The notes: generated by a model not told the origin, from the sequence alone. A DNA stretch of 64,000 nt from Oscillatoria acuminata PCC 6304 (GCF_000317105.1 NC_019693.1:124001-188000); one strand, 5' to 3'. Positions 34,304-44,923 are shown, numbered from the stretch's first letter. Program-made: numbers and translations.

Positions 34304-35863
34304 TTAATGATAGAAGTGGCGGATGCCGGTACAAACCATCACCAGACCGAGTTCATTGGCGGCAGCAATGGAATCACTATCCCGCAGACTTCCTCCCGGT
34401 TGCACCACGGCAATAATGCCTGCTGCTGCTGCGGTTCGCACTGAATCATCAAAGGGGAAAAATCCATCAGAGGCGAGGACCGCACCCTGAGCTTTTTCTC
34501 CGGCTTGTTCCAGGGCTATTTTAACAGACCCGACGCGATTCATTTGACCGGCCCCTACGCCTAATGTGGTGCGATCGCCTGTCACGACAATGGCATTGGA
34601 TTTAACGTGCTTGACGACCTTCCAAGCAAAGAGAAGTTCCGCGAGTTGGTCTGCTGTGGGTTGTTTTTCCGTCACCACTTTCCACTCCGTCGGTTCCGCG
34701 ATCGCATCATCAGACTCTTGGACCAAAAATCCTCCCGCGATCGGCTTAATCGTCTTTTTCGGTCCCGTTTGTAAGTCCGCTAAGGTTAAAATTCGCACCT
34801 TAGATTTCTTACTCAAAATTTCTACGGCTTCCGGTTCACAATCCGGGGCCACCACACATTCCAAAAAGGTTTTAGTCAGTTCCGTTGCCGTTGCGGCATC
34901 TAAGGGACGATTGCAAGCAACAATTCCCCCAAATGCTGACACCGAATCCGCTGCTAAAGCCTTTTGATAGGCTTCAACTAAACTATTTCCCATCGCCACC
35001 CCACAGGGATTAGTATGTTTGAGAATGGCGACTGCCGGATCTTTGCTACTGCCGGGAAATTCGGCAATAATTTGACGGGCCGCTTCTAAATCAATTAAGT
35101 TGTTGTAACTTAACTCTTTCCCTTGCAGTTTGTTCGCTGCTGTCCATCCCGTGGGCGTGGTTCCCACTTGATACCAAGCTGCACCTTGATGGGGGTTTTC
35201 CCCGTAACGCAGAGATTGGATTTGATGTCCACTAATGCTAAATGTATCCGGCAGGGTGGGATGTTGTGCCTCGGCATTTCCGGCGGTATCCAGATAAGTG
35301 GCGATCGCGCGATCGTATGACGCCGTATGCCAAAATGCCGTCCTCGCACAAGACAGCCGAAACTCCGCAGATGCTTTCCCGTTACTCCGCAATTCTTTTA
35401 AGTAACTGTCATACTGCCCAGGATTACATAATACCGTCAAATGGGCGTGATTTTTCGCCGCTGCCCGCAGCAGAGTGGGACCGCCAATGTCGATATTTTC
35501 GATCGCATCAGCAAACGTTACCCCTTCCTTGGCGATGGTTTGTTCAAAGGGGTACAGATTGACCACCACTAAATCAATCGGACGAATGTCGTTGCTTTCT
35601 AAATCTGCCCGGTCCTCCGCGAGGTCCCGTCTTGCTAAAATACCCCCATGAATCCGGGGATGCAGGGTTTTCACCCGCCCCCCTAAAATTTCTGGGGACC
35701 CGGTATAGTCGGAGACTTTGGTCACCTGCAAACCGGCTGCTTTAAGGGCTGTTGCGGTCCCGCCACTGCTGATGAGGTCAAAGCCGAATTCCTCAACTAA
35801 GTGGCGGGCGAGGTCAATTAACCCGGTTTTGTCCGATGTGCTCAACAGTGCCAGACGCGCCAT
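34304..35863 (-). CDS. purH: Bifunctional AICAR formyltransferase/IMP cyclohydrolase
   Basis: Last two steps of purine synthesis: formylation of AICAR with 10-formyl-THF and ring closure to IMP. 519 residues, full length. N-terminal cyclohydrolase domain (ALLSTSDKTGLIDLARHL, LISSGGTATAL, GGRVKTLHPRIHGGIL) and C-terminal transformylase (LRYGENPHQGAAWYQ, AILKHTNPCGVA, KSNAIVV, GAGQMNRVGS, ASDGFFPFDD). Start ATG at 35863. Cytosolic, monocistronic by spacing. Confidence 0.97.
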   Translation of the reverse strand: MARLALLSTSDKTGLIDLARHLVEEFGFDLISSGGTATALKAAGLQVTKVSDYTGSPEILGGRVKTLHPRIHGGILARRDLAEDRADLESNDIRPIDLVVVNLYPFEQTIAKEGVTFADAIENIDIGGPTLLRAAAKNHAHLTVLCNPGQYDSYLKELRSNGKASAEFRLSCARTAFWHTASYDRAIATYLDTAGNAEAQHPTLPDTFSISGHQIQSLRYGENPHQGAAWYQVGTTPTGWTAANKLQGKELSYNNLIDLEAARQIIAEFPGSSKDPAVAILKHTNPCGVAMGNSLVEAYQKALAADSVSAFGGIVACNRPLDAATATELTKTFLECVVAPDCEPEAVEILSKKSKVRILTLADLQTGPKKTIKPIAGGFLVQESDDAIAEPTEWKVVTEKQPTADQLAELLFAWKVVKHVKSNAIVVTGDRTTLGVGAGQMNRVGSVKIALEQAGEKAQGAVLASDGFFPFDDSVRTAAAAGIIAVVQPGGSLRDSDSIAAANELGLVMVCTGIRHFYH

Positions 35864-36090
35864 GATAAATCATCCTTTGAGAGTGTGGAATTTGATCTCT
35901 ACTAGGATAATCCTTCCTTGGATATTTCTGTGCAGTTTTTGTCGGGTTTTTTGGGTTTCGAGATTTTTTGGGGAGAGGGGTTGACGGACCCCGCCTAACC
36001 CGGATTGTGAGATAAAGCAGGAAGGTGAGAGTAACCGACGGTTTGCGACAACCGGCACCGGGGGGGTTGCCACAGACCCATCGGCTGCGC

Positions 36091-36213
36091 TTATTTTTTG
36101 ACTTCTTGGTAAGCCTTGAATGCTTGCCAGAGGAAAATGCCCGCGACGACTAGGGTAAAAGAAATTTGAGCGATTAAACCATTAGAAATGGGCAGTTCTA
36201 AAGCGAGGATCAT
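36091..36213 (-). CDS. 40-residue single-TM protein
   Basis: ATG at 36213, TAA at 36091-36093. The product is MILALELPISNGLIAQ followed by a TM helix (ISFTLVVAGIFLWQAF) and a short basic tail KAYQEVKK. Size and topology resemble low-molecular-weight subunits of photosynthetic complexes, but I cannot match it to a named one (not PsbX, PsbM, PetG, PetL, PetM, PetN, PsaI or PsaM as I know them). Good spacing and no overlap with neighbours make it a plausible real gene. Confidence 0.6.
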   Translation of the reverse strand: MILALELPISNGLIAQISFTLVVAGIFLWQAFKAYQEVKK

Positions 36214-36347
36214 ATTCCGACGCACCTATAAAAACAACTGGAGTTTGCGGGTCTCTAGGGGGAAGGCGATCGCCTCGGGGAGACCGATGATTTATTTATA
36301 ACTCAAAATGAACGAGTTTTTATCAATTCAATCCAGTTTTTAAAACA

Positions 36348-36382
36348 AATCGCTCCTGTAAGTTCAACTTACAGGAGCGATT
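36348..36382. terminator. 35-bp near-perfect palindrome, possible terminator
   Basis: Two perfect 17-bp arms starting AATCGCTCCTGTAAGTT with a single C between them. Flanked by A-rich sequence on the left. As RNA it would fold into a very stable hairpin; it sits downstream (minus strand) of the 36507-36950 gene and upstream of the 40-residue protein gene. Confidence 0.6.
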
Positions 36383-36506
36383 CATTGGTGGATGTACCCA
36401 TGAACAGACCTAATTTGCTCAATCTAGTTGGCCCTCTTTGGAGGTTCATAAATTGACTATCCTCAATGCAGCAGTATTTATTACTCAAAGCGTCGCGCTT
36501 TGGGGC

Positions 36507-36950
36507 TCACTCCAGCCGAGAAGAACTGATTTTTTCAACTTTTACTTCACTTCCGGAATGGTTGAGCCGATAAACCCAAAGTTGTTCCTGACTGGCAATC
36601 TTGACTTGGACCGAAGGTGGAGGTGTCAGACTACAATCGGGGGCGACGCCTGAGCAAATCGCTTCTGTTTCTACTTCCGGTTCGCTCTCCACGATTTGCA
36701 GTGCCGATTTCGGTAAACCCGAGTCCGTGGATACCGCTTGCAATACTTGATCCGCCGCGACTTCCGATAAGAGTTCAACCGTTGCCGGAAGAACGTCAGC
36801 AACTTGAGCCGGAGTGCCAGGATGACGCCAAGCGATATTAAAGCAATATAATAGGCCGGTCACGACGATGGCTAAGAGAATGCGATCGGAGGAATGGACG
36901 ACATCATCGACGGGTTGTTCTGGATAGGAATCTGGGGTGAGTTGTTTCAC
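36507..36950 (-). CDS. Membrane-anchored conserved cyanobacterial protein (GTG start)
   Basis: 147 residues. One TM helix (ILLAIVVTGLLYCFNIAW) and a C-terminal extracytoplasmic domain with SGLPKSALQIVESEPEV, two cysteines (ICSGVAPDCSL) and a closing LWVYRLNHSGSEVKVEKI. This pattern recurs in small secreted cyanobacterial proteins of unknown role. GTG at 36950 is clearly the start: GGGAGG lies six bases upstream, stronger than anything at the ATG at 37010 (which would add 20 unlikely residues). Confidence 0.75.
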   Translation of the reverse strand: MKQLTPDSYPEQPVDDVVHSSDRILLAIVVTGLLYCFNIAWRHPGTPAQVADVLPATVELLSEVAADQVLQAVSTDSGLPKSALQIVESEPEVETEAICSGVAPDCSLTPPPSVQVKIASQEQLWVYRLNHSGSEVKVEKISSSRLE

Positions 36951-37589
36951 AATTAGCCTCCCGAATCGGTGAAATTGGCATAAGGGTTCTTTTGTAGATG
37001 TCAGTTGCACCCCAATTTCGCAAGGCTCCGGAAAATTGCTCCTGTTCTGAGCGGCCTGTGAGTAGAGAGAGTTTATAAAAATTAATTTCCTTTTCTCTAG
37101 CGGTTGAATGACGCAAACGGAATCTTTAAATTCGTTTCTGCCCTCTACCGCGATCGTCTAAAGAATTTTTCTACCCTATTCTCTATGACTATTCTAACTC
37201 AAACTTAGTTTCCTAAAACGGAGCGCCTAGGCTTGAGATTCTCTCAGGAAGCATCTTGCTGATGTTTATTAAAGGATTTACCTCAGTAAATTCTCTAGGG
37301 TTACACTGCCATTGACATCCTGAGCGAATTCATTTGATTATCTCATCTTCTTTCATTAGATTTCCCCAATTTTCCTCAATATTTGTGAAGTTTTACCAAC
37401 TCTTTAAACTATGGCCTGAGTCCTAGACAGTTTATAACCGATTCCCGGCCTAATTCAGCGTCAAAATTTACAAAATCTTTAAAAAAGTAGAGGAAACCCT
37501 GTGCAAATTCCTGATCCCCGAAGATTACCTATCAGGAATTAATCATAATTAACCGACAATAAAAGCATCTCAATGTTGCCTAGAACTCG

Positions 37590-37990
37590 ATCGGACCTCT
37601 CCCCCCTGCCCTTACAAGAGTAGATTTTTTACTTCCGGTCCCCTCCCCTTACCAAGGGGAGGGTTAGGGTGGGGTTCTCTTTACGAGCGATCGGTCAATG
37701 AGGAATGAGTGGGTGGAGACTAATAGTACAGGCGCGATTGGCGAAGAAAGAGGTTTGAACAGCCTCTATACAGGTGCTTAAACCTTTAAGAGTGAGGCGC
37801 AAGTGGCGATCGCCTCGCCCAAGAAGAACCCCACCCTAACCCTCCCCTTGCCAAGGGGAGGGGACCGGAGGTAGAGTTAAGCGTAAAAAACCTACTTTTG
37901 TAAGCCCCTAGGAGGGGAGAGGGGAATTTACCTCTTTCTCCCCCTTCCCTCCTAGGGAAGGGGGCTGGGGGGTTAGGTCTCTTGAAAAAT
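37590..37990. mobile_element. MITE-like CCGGTCCCCTCCCC element plus GGGGTTAGGTCTC repeat
   Basis: Inverted ends TTTTTTACTTCCGGTCCCC and GGGGACCGGAGGTAGAG...GTAAAAAACC enclose ~270 bp with GAGGAATGAGTGGGTGGAG and GGCGATCGCC. Homologous elements lie at 56748-56990 (inverted) and 63460-63750. A GGGAAGGGGGCTGGGGGG repeat of the other family follows at 37900-37985. CATCTCAA / TTGAGATG bound the whole block. The remaining parts of 36951-38332 hold no gene that I recognise; no CIRCE (GAGTGCTAA-type) element was seen before grpE. Confidence 0.75.
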
Positions 37991-38332
37991 TGAGATGCTC
38001 CCACCGACAATTAACTCACCAGCCCCCTGATTTAGGGAAGTGACCCGGGGGGGGTTACCGGACCCCTGCTACCCTGTCAGGGAGGGTAATAAAATGGTAA
38101 AGTGAACTCCAGTGCGCTTAAGAACATCAGATCCAGGCTAATCAAGGATTCTGTTGGGAGCGATCGCCTTCGCTTCACCCACTGCTCTAGGGATGGTAAG
38201 GCCAGTTGCTAAAACAGGAGAGTTGGCATGGGATAACCGAGGCTGGGCGCTGATCTGTAGTTGAAAGGCGCGAGGGATACCCGTCCCCTCAGTCATTTTT
38301 CCTCCCCGGTCTTACAGACGCGGGGTTTCCAA

Positions 38333-39121
38333 ATGTCCAAGGAGGCTCAAGTGACAGAAGAACAAAAACAGCAAGAAAAAACACAAACAGAATGGGCAGC
38401 GGAGAACACCGGCGGAGCATCCAATTCCGCTGATGACACATCCGAGGCAGCCGCCTCCGATGAATGGGGTCATCAAGGGAAAGTGCAGGAGGCCCCTCGG
38501 GAAGCTGGGGTAGAAGAGAGTGGCCCAACTGAAACAGCGGAACCCACCGCCGCCGCGCCCGAAACCCCGAACGCTAGTCCCGAAGAGTTCATGGCGATGG
38601 AAGCCTTAGTCCAGGCGAATCAGGCTTTTACCATTCAGTTAGAAGAATTAAAAAGCCAATATGCGAGATTAGCCGCAGACTTTGACAACTTCCGCAAGCG
38701 CACTCAAAAAGAAAAGCTCGAACTCGAAGCCCAAGCCAAATGTGCCACCATCCGCGAATTGTTAACCGTCGTGGATAACTTCGAGCGAGCTAAAGAACAA
38801 ATCAAACCCCAAAACGATGGGGAAATGAACCTTCATAAAAGCTACCTGAGCGTTTATAAGCAGATGGTAGAAAGCCTCAAACGCATCGGCGTCTCTGCCA
38901 TGTATCCCAAGGGAGAAGAGTTCGACCCGAACTTCCATGAAGCCGTGATGCGCGAACCGACTCGGGAATATGCCGAAGGCATCGTCACCGATGAATTTCG
39001 TCGGGGTTATATGCTCGGCGATCGCGTCTTGCGACACGCAATGGTGAAAGTCGCGGCAGCACCGGAAGACGACGACGAAGAAGCGATCGCCTCAGAAACT
39101 CCGGACAGTCCGCAAGAATAA
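38333..39121 (+). CDS. grpE: Nucleotide exchange factor GrpE
   Basis: 262 residues. Co-chaperone that releases ADP from DnaK. A long low-complexity acidic N-terminus ([22 protein letters not shown]) is followed by the GrpE core: coiled coil [18 protein letters not shown], then [15 protein letters not shown], and the beta-domain [36 protein letters not shown] at 38333 ([10 protein letters not shown]) is chosen because the family's N-terminus begins near such acidic stretches; an in-frame earlier start at 38261 would add 24 residues. First gene of the grpE-dnaK-dnaJ cluster. Confidence 0.95.
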   Translation: MSKEAQVTEEQKQQEKTQTEWAAENTGGASNSADDTSEAAASDEWGHQGKVQEAPREAGVEESGPTETAEPTAAAPETPNASPEEFMAMEALVQANQAFTIQLEELKSQYARLAADFDNFRKRTQKEKLELEAQAKCATIRELLTVVDNFERAKEQIKPQNDGEMNLHKSYLSVYKQMVESLKRIGVSAMYPKGEEFDPNFHEAVMREPTREYAEGIVTDEFRRGYMLGDRVLRHAMVKVAAAPEDDDEEAIASETPDSPQE

Positions 39122-39281
39122 CCCCACCCTAAAATGATCGGCGGCATCCCAGTCGCCCGATCGCCAGTCCGAACCTCTGGCACAAACCGGGTATCCTAAA
39201 CCCAACCCGTCCGAACCCCCTTTCGCGACTGGAACCTCCCCTTCCCCCAATTGCCACGCACACCTTAATCGCCGAACCGCT

Positions 39282-41144
39282 ATGGGAAAAGTCATCGGAA
39301 TTGACCTCGGGACCACCAATAGTTGTGTTGCTGTCTTAGAGGGCGGTAAACCCAACGTGATTAGCAACACCGAAGGCGGACGCACCACCCCCAGTATTGT
39401 GGGAATTGCCAAAAACGGCTCACGAGTTGTTGGACAGCTTGCCAAACGCCAAGCCGTCACCAACGCCGAAAATACCGTCTACAGCATCAAACGCTTTATC
39501 GGTCGTCGCTGGGAAGACACAGAAGAAGAACGATCCCGAGTTCCCTACACCTGTATCAAAGGCAGAGACGACACCGTAGATGTCAAAATCCGGGGAACCA
39601 CCTACACTCCCCAGGAAATTTCGGCCATGATCCTGCAAAAGCTCAAAGAGGATGCCGAAGCCTATCTCTCCGAAGAAGTCACCCAAGCGGTGATTACCGT
39701 TCCCGCTTACTTTACCGACGCTCAACGCCAAGCGACCAAAGATGCAGGCACGATCGCCGGATTAGAAGTGCTGCGAATCATCAACGAACCCACCGCCGCC
39801 GCCCTCTCCTACGGCTTAGACAAACAAGGACAAGACCAAACCATTCTCGTTTTTGACCTCGGAGGCGGCACTTTAGATGTCTCCATTCTCCAACTCGGAG
39901 ACGGCATCTTTGAAGTCAAATCCACCTCCGGCAACAACCACCTCGGCGGGGATGACTTTGATACCACCCTAGTCAAATGGATGGTCGAACAATTCCGCAT
40001 CAATGAGGGGATCGACCTCTCCGTCGATAAAATGGCCGTCCAACGGATTCGGGAAGCGGCAGAAAAAGCCAAAATTGAACTCTCCTCCCGGGAGAGTTCA
40101 GCCATTAACCTGCCTTTTATCAGCGCCGACGAAACCGGACCCAAGCACTTGGAAATGGACCTGACCCGAGAGCAGTTTGAAGAACTCGTTAGCAATTTGG
40201 TCAAACTCAGTTTAGAACCCGTCGTCCAGGCGATTAAAGATAGCACCCTAAGTATCGAGGAAATCGACCGGATTATCCTAGTAGGCGGTTCGACGCGGAT
40301 TCCAGCGGTTCAAAAAGCCATTAGTGATTATTTTGGCGGCAAAGAACCCGATCGCACCGTGAATCCCGATGAAGCCGTGGCGATCGGGGCCGGAATTCAA
40401 GCCGGGGTCCTCGGAGGCGAAGTCCAAGATGTCCTACTGTTAGACGTGACTCCCCTCTCCCTCGGCATCGAAACCCTAGGCGGCGTTTTCACCAAAATTA
40501 TCGATCGCAACACAACCATTCCCACCAGCCGCGCCCAAACCTTCTCCACCGCCACCGATGGCCAACGGGAAGTGGAAATCCACGTCCTGCAAGGAGAACG
40601 GGCAATGGTCAAAGATAACAAAAGCCTCGGTAACTTCGTCCTGGATAAAATCCCCCCGGCACCGCGAGGAGTTCCGCAAATCGAAGTCTCCTTTGAAATT
40701 GATGCCAATGGCATTCTCAATGTCGCCGCCACAGACAAAGGCACTGAACGAGTGCAAAGCATCCAAATCACGAGCACAGGTGGTTTGAGCGACGAAGAAA
40801 TCGAGAAAATGCGCGTAGATGCGGAAAAATATGCCGACGAAGACCGCTATCGCAAACAAGTCGCAGAAATTAAAAACCAGGCTGAAAGCCTGTTCTATAA
40901 TTATAAAGCGACTTTAAAAGATAACGTGGCTCTGTTGAGCGATGAGCTCAAGGCAGAACTCAAGGAGCGAGGGAAACAGCTAAAAGCCGCCCTCGACAAT
41001 AAAACCATTGAGGTTGAAGAGCTTAAACAGCGAATGTCCGCCTTCCAAGAAACTCTCTTCTCGGTTGGAATTGCCGTTTATCAGCAATCCACCCCACCGG
41101 AAGAAGAAGAGGAGGAAAAAGAAGAGGCTAATACATCGGAGTAA
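39282..41144 (+). CDS. dnaK: Hsp70 chaperone DnaK
   Basis: 620 residues, full length. ATPase domain signatures [20 protein letters not shown] and [14 protein letters not shown]; substrate domain with [12 protein letters not shown] and [19 protein letters not shown]; helical lid, then an acidic tail [13 protein letters not shown] in place of the EEVD-like ending. The combination of a grpE-dnaK-dnaJ cluster and this tail suggests the DnaK1-type paralogue of cyanobacteria, which usually have several DnaKs; that subtype call is inference. 160 bp after grpE. Confidence 0.96.
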   Translation: MGKVIGIDLGTTNSCVAVLEGGKPNVISNTEGGRTTPSIVGIAKNGSRVVGQLAKRQAVTNAENTVYSIKRFIGRRWEDTEEERSRVPYTCIKGRDDTVDVKIRGTTYTPQEISAMILQKLKEDAEAYLSEEVTQAVITVPAYFTDAQRQATKDAGTIAGLEVLRIINEPTAAALSYGLDKQGQDQTILVFDLGGGTLDVSILQLGDGIFEVKSTSGNNHLGGDDFDTTLVKWMVEQFRINEGIDLSVDKMAVQRIREAAEKAKIELSSRESSAINLPFISADETGPKHLEMDLTREQFEELVSNLVKLSLEPVVQAIKDSTLSIEEIDRIILVGGSTRIPAVQKAISDYFGGKEPDRTVNPDEAVAIGAGIQAGVLGGEVQDVLLLDVTPLSLGIETLGGVFTKIIDRNTTIPTSRAQTFSTATDGQREVEIHVLQGERAMVKDNKSLGNFVLDKIPPAPRGVPQIEVSFEIDANGILNVAATDKGTERVQSIQITSTGGLSDEEIEKMRVDAEKYADEDRYRKQVAEIKNQAESLFYNYKATLKDNVALLSDELKAELKERGKQLKAALDNKTIEVEELKQRMSAFQETLFSVGIAVYQQSTPPEEEEEEKEEANTSE

Positions 41145-41230
41145 TTCCCTTGCGGTCCTTAGACTGACGGGGGAATCAGTGGTTGGGTCTTTTCTATTCC
41201 CCTGGGGTGGCGATCGGTATTTGAGGGTTT

Positions 41231-41835
41231 TGGTGGGGGGAGACCTAACCCCCCAGCCCCCTTCCCTCTTAGGGAAGGGGGGGCCGGAAGGGTCCTGTTA
41301 GGAAGAAAAAATTGGATTATTCTCCCTAGCCTCTTAGCTTTCAAAGCCCCTCCCCTAAGAGACCTAACCCCCCAGCCCCCTTCCCTAAGAGGGAAGGGGG
41401 AGCCGGAAGGGAGAGTTTCAAAGCCCCTCCCCTCGTAGGGGAGGGGTTTGGGGAGAGGTCTCTTCGGTAACTCACCATCTGGAGACCTAACCCCCCAGCC
41501 CCCTTCCCTCTTAGGGAAGGGGGAGCCGGAAAGGGCAGTCTCAAAGCCCCTCCCCTCAGAGGGGAGGGGTTTGGGGAGAGGTCTCTTGGGTAACTCACCA
41601 TCGGGAGACCTAACCCCCCAGCCCCCTTCCCTCTTAGGGAAGGGGGAGCCGGAAAGGGCAGTCTCAAAGCCCCTCCCCTCAGAGGGGAGGGGTTTGGGGA
41701 GAGGTCTCTTGGGTAACTCACCATCGGGAGACCTAACCCCCCAGCCCCCTTCCCTCTTAGGGAAGGGGGAGCCGGAAAGGGCAGTCTCAAAGCCCCTCCC
41801 CTCTGAGGGGAGGGGTTTGGGGAGAGGTCTCCCCC
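41231..41835. repeat. Tandem array of 123-bp palindromic repeats between dnaK and dnaJ
   Basis: Units begin GAGACCTAACCCCCCAGCCC at about 41359, 41482, 41605 and 41728 (period 122-123 bp), with a diverged unit before. Each has two hairpins (CCCTTCCCTCTTAGGGAAGGGG and CCCCTCCCCTCAGAGGGGAGG, shown shortened) and the spacer TAACTCACCATCGGG. Because 123 is divisible by three, open but meaningless frames appear on both strands. Confidence 0.92.
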
Positions 41836-41931
41836 CTGATTCACAAAACCCAACCTTTCCAGGGTTGTCGCCCCAAATGACAGTCCATTGCTTGCGTCCC
41901 TTTTGTTTTTTATTTTTACCAGAAGCGCTCT

Positions 41932-43062
41932 ATGGCCCGCGATTACTATGAAATTCTAGGTGTTGCTCGCACTGCTGACAAAGAAGAGATCAAACGTGCC
42001 TACCGCCGGTTAGCGCGCAAATATCACCCAGATGTCAATAAAGAAGAGGGCGCTGAAGAGCGCTTTAAAGAAATCAATCTCGCTTACGAAGTCCTCAGCG
42101 AACCGGAAGTCCGTGCGCGTTATGACCGCTTTGGCGAAGCTGGAGTCGGTTCCGCTGCCGGAGGACCCGGGTTCGGCGATATGGGCGATATGGGCTTCGC
42201 TGACATCTTTGAGAGCTTTTTCAGTGGCTTTGCAGGGGGTGGAGTTCCCGGTCAACAGGGCCGCAGAAGAAGCGGTCCGGTGCGTGGGGATGACCTCCGT
42301 CTGGATTTGAAACTGGATTTCCGTGAAGCAATTTTTGGCGGCGAAAAAGAAATTCGCATTTCTCATCTGGAAACCTGTGGCGTCTGTGTGGGAACTGGGG
42401 CCAAACCCGGAACTCGTCCCCGCACCTGTCCCACCTGTAATGGCGCAGGACAGGTCCGCCGTGCGACTCGTACCCCCTTTGGCAGTTTCACGCAAGTCTC
42501 GGTTTGTCCCACCTGTAACGGGACTGGGGAAACCATTGAGGATAAGTGCGAAGCCTGTAATGGGGCCGGGGTCAAACAAGAGACGAAGAAGCTCAAAATT
42601 AACGTGCCTCCCGGGGTGGATAATGGGACTCGCTTGCGGGTTTCTGCCGAAGGCGATGCCGGGGCCCGGGGTGGTCCGTCCGGGGATTTGTACGTTTATT
42701 TGTTCGTGAATGAAGATGCGGAGTTTCAGCGCGACAATATTAATATCCTCTCGGAAATTAAGATTAGTTATCTTCAGGCGATTTTGGGATGTCGTCTGGA
42801 TGTGAATACGGTGGATGGACCTACGGAACTCACGATTCCTGCGGGTACTCAACCGAATACGGTGATGAAGTTGGATAGCAAAGGGGTTCCGAAGTTAGGG
42901 AATCCGGCAGTGCGCGGGGATCATCTGATTTCTGTGGCGATCGATATTCCGACGAAGTTAACCGCAGAAGAACGGCCCTTGCTGGAACAGTTGGCGAAAC
43001 TGAAAGGCGATCGCACGGGGAAAGGGGGTAAAGGATTTTTAGGAGATTTGTTTAACAAGTGA
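41932..43062 (+). CDS. dnaJ: Chaperone protein DnaJ
   Basis: 376 residues, type I DnaJ. J domain with [11 protein letters not shown] (HPD), G/F-rich linker, and the zinc domain with four CxxCxGxG-like units [32 protein letters not shown] (the first has V where C-x-G follows in the consensus), then the C-terminal substrate domains ([10 protein letters not shown] region as [19 protein letters not shown]). Stimulates DnaK ATPase. Stop overlaps the next start by four bases (GTGA). Confidence 0.95.
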   Translation: MARDYYEILGVARTADKEEIKRAYRRLARKYHPDVNKEEGAEERFKEINLAYEVLSEPEVRARYDRFGEAGVGSAAGGPGFGDMGDMGFADIFESFFSGFAGGGVPGQQGRRRSGPVRGDDLRLDLKLDFREAIFGGEKEIRISHLETCGVCVGTGAKPGTRPRTCPTCNGAGQVRRATRTPFGSFTQVSVCPTCNGTGETIEDKCEACNGAGVKQETKKLKINVPPGVDNGTRLRVSAEGDAGARGGPSGDLYVYLFVNEDAEFQRDNINILSEIKISYLQAILGCRLDVNTVDGPTELTIPAGTQPNTVMKLDSKGVPKLGNPAVRGDHLISVAIDIPTKLTAEERPLLEQLAKLKGDRTGKGGKGFLGDLFNK

Positions 43063-43319
43063 CCCAAAATCTAACACCTGAACCCGATTACCCGACCCTG
43101 GATCTGCGCGGAACTCCTTGTCCGATGAATTTCGTGCGGACCAAACTGCGCCTGGATAAAATGAATCCCGGGGAAGTGCTGGAAGTTTGGCTGGACCCGG
43201 GAGAACCCATCGAACAGGTTCCCGATAGTCTGGTGATGGATGGACATATCATGGAATTGATTGAGGACCGAGGGGGGTTTTTTGCCCTACAAGTTCGACG
43301 TGCGGCGAAATCTGCATGA
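43059..43319 (+). CDS. TusA-family sulfur carrier-like protein
   Basis: 86 residues. SirA/TusA fold with the signature [20 protein letters not shown], where Cys of CPMNFVR is the persulfide-carrying residue; then [14 protein letters not shown] and a C-terminal [13 protein letters not shown] at 43059 overlaps the dnaJ TGA, so it is translationally coupled to dnaJ and to rsgA. The tie to a chaperone operon is conserved in many cyanobacteria in my recollection, but its sulfur acceptor is unknown. Confidence 0.88.
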   Translation: MTQNLTPEPDYPTLDLRGTPCPMNFVRTKLRLDKMNPGEVLEVWLDPGEPIEQVPDSLVMDGHIMELIEDRGGFFALQVRRAAKSA

Positions 43320-44545
43320 GTAACGGCAAAGATGAAGCAGAGACCCTGATGGAGGCAAGGACCCAAGCCGATCGCCTCTCGGAAAAGGGCGAGTTGGAGA
43401 CAAGGGGAGGGAATCCCGACTGCGGGAATATGTCCCCCCCAGGCGATCGCCCGGAGTTGCACTCGCCGGTGACTCCGGATGAGTCGGAATCTCGGATTAT
43501 CGGGACGGTTGTGGCAGTCCAGGCGAATTATTATCGGGTACAGTTGGATCGAGCAGTTGCTACGGCATCCACGCTGCTTTGTACCCGGCGATCGCGCTTG
43601 AAAAAAATCGGGCAGCAGGTGATGGTAGGCGATCGGGTGGTGATAGAAGAACCGGACTGGGAAGGCGGCAGAGGTGCAGTCGCCGAAGTCTTCCCCCGGC
43701 AAACGGAACTGGATCGTCCGGCGATCGCCAATGCCAACCAAGTGCTGCTGGTGTTTGCCATTGAAGAACCCACCCTCGACCCCCATCAACTCACCCGCTT
43801 CCTCGTCAAAGCCGAATCCGCCGGATTATCGGTGTTGTTATGTTTAAATAAAATCGATTTAGTCCCAGAACAAGAGCGAATTGAGTGGCAAGAACGGTTA
43901 GAAAATTGGGGATATCAACCTTTATTTATTAGTGTAGAAACTGGAGTGGGTATTGATGCCGTGCGCGATCGGCTCAAAGATAAAATCACCTTAATTTCCG
44001 GTCCCTCCGGTGTCGGCAAATCCAGCTTAATTAACCAACTCATCCCCTTCGCCACCCTGCGCGTCGGAGATGTCTCCGGCAAACTCGGACGCGGACGCCA
44101 CACCACCCGCCATGTGGAATTATTTGACCTCCCCAGCGGAGGACTCCTAGCAGATTCCCCAGGATTCAATCAACCCAACCTCGACTTTCCCCCGCGAGAA
44201 TTAGCCGAATATTTCCCCGAAGCCCGCCAACGCCTCCAAGAGGGAACCTGTCAGTTTAGTGACTGCTTACATCGCGACGAACCCAACTGCGTCGTCAGTG
44301 GAGATTGGGAACGGTATGATGATTATTTAGAATTTTTGGAAGAGGCGATTATCTATGAAGAAATCCTCTCCCAACAAAGCAATCCCGAATCCAGCATGAA
44401 GGTTAAAAGCAAAGGCAAAGGAACCGAGCAAAATGAGCCGAAATTAGAATCAAAAAAATATCGCCGCGTTTCTCGACGCTTTCAACATCAAAATTTGGAA
44501 CAATTATACCAAGATTTTGAAGAAGAAGAAAATCAGGAATTTTGA
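43316..44545 (+). CDS. rsgA: Ribosome small subunit-dependent GTPase RsgA
   Basis: 409 residues, circularly permuted GTPase that helps late 30S assembly. A ~55-residue acidic, unconserved N-terminus, OB-fold (IIGTVVAVQANYYRVQLD), G4 LNKIDL, G1 GPSGVGKSS, G2 GRGRHTT, G3 DSPGFNQP, and a zinc module C-x5-C-x-H-x5-C (CQFSDCLHRDEPNC). The C-terminus is basic then acidic (KYRRVSRRFQHQNLEQL). ATG at 43316 overlaps the upstream TGA by ATGA. Last gene of the dnaJ-tusA-rsgA operon. Confidence 0.95.
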   Translation: MSNGKDEAETLMEARTQADRLSEKGELETRGGNPDCGNMSPPGDRPELHSPVTPDESESRIIGTVVAVQANYYRVQLDRAVATASTLLCTRRSRLKKIGQQVMVGDRVVIEEPDWEGGRGAVAEVFPRQTELDRPAIANANQVLLVFAIEEPTLDPHQLTRFLVKAESAGLSVLLCLNKIDLVPEQERIEWQERLENWGYQPLFISVETGVGIDAVRDRLKDKITLISGPSGVGKSSLINQLIPFATLRVGDVSGKLGRGRHTTRHVELFDLPSGGLLADSPGFNQPNLDFPPRELAEYFPEARQRLQEGTCQFSDCLHRDEPNCVVSGDWERYDDYLEFLEEAIIYEEILSQQSNPESSMKVKSKGKGTEQNEPKLESKKYRRVSRRFQHQNLEQLYQDFEEEENQEF

Positions 44546-44674
44546 GAAAAAGCCCACGGGAACATCTCAAGTTCTCTTGATAAAATATAAGCAGTCGCCG
44601 GATAAAACCCTGCTAGAAATCACCCTGAAACGGTATAGCTCCACAGTACAGTTCAAACAACAAAGAGATCACTT

Positions 44675-44914
44675 ATGCAAAACTCGCGTCATGTTTCTTT
44701 ACTAACAAATGGACCCGATCAAGTCCTAACCATTCCCCATGAACTTGCCCTATCGGGTACAGAAGTTTTGTTACGCAAAGAAGGTCATCGCTTAATCATT
44801 GAACCCATTCCTGCTAATTCTCTCCTTTCTTTGCTAACTACGTTGCCAGACATTACGGGTGATTTCCCTAATATAGATGAGGGGTTACTTCCCCTTGATG
44901 ACATCATACTTTAG
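44675..44914 (+). CDS. vapB: VapB-type antitoxin
   Basis: 79 residues. N-terminal swapped-hairpin DNA-binding fold of the VapB/AbrB kind (HVSLLTNGPDQVLTIPHEL, EVLLRKEGHRLIIEPI) and a C-terminal tail (FPNIDEGLLPLDDIIL) of the type that masks a PIN toxin active site. Nine bases before a PIN-domain gene. Marks the left end of the toxin-antitoxin/defence island. Confidence 0.82.
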   Translation: MQNSRHVSLLTNGPDQVLTIPHELALSGTEVLLRKEGHRLIIEPIPANSLLSLLTTLPDITGDFPNIDEGLLPLDDIIL

Positions 44915-44923
44915 TGCCACCCA

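Noticed and set aside
38093-38332. CIRCE heat-shock operator before grpE
   Set aside because: No TTAGCACTC-N9-GAGTGCTAA-like sequence found in the gap.
41341-41951. Two long open frames (about 170 residues each) on opposite strands between dnaK and dnaJ
   Set aside because: They are translations of the 123-bp tandem repeat, whose length is divisible by three; products are repeated PSPLRGG-like peptides.
42010-42852. 280-residue open frame antisense to dnaJ
   Set aside because: dnaJ is clearly coding on the plus strand; the antisense product has no recognisable domain.
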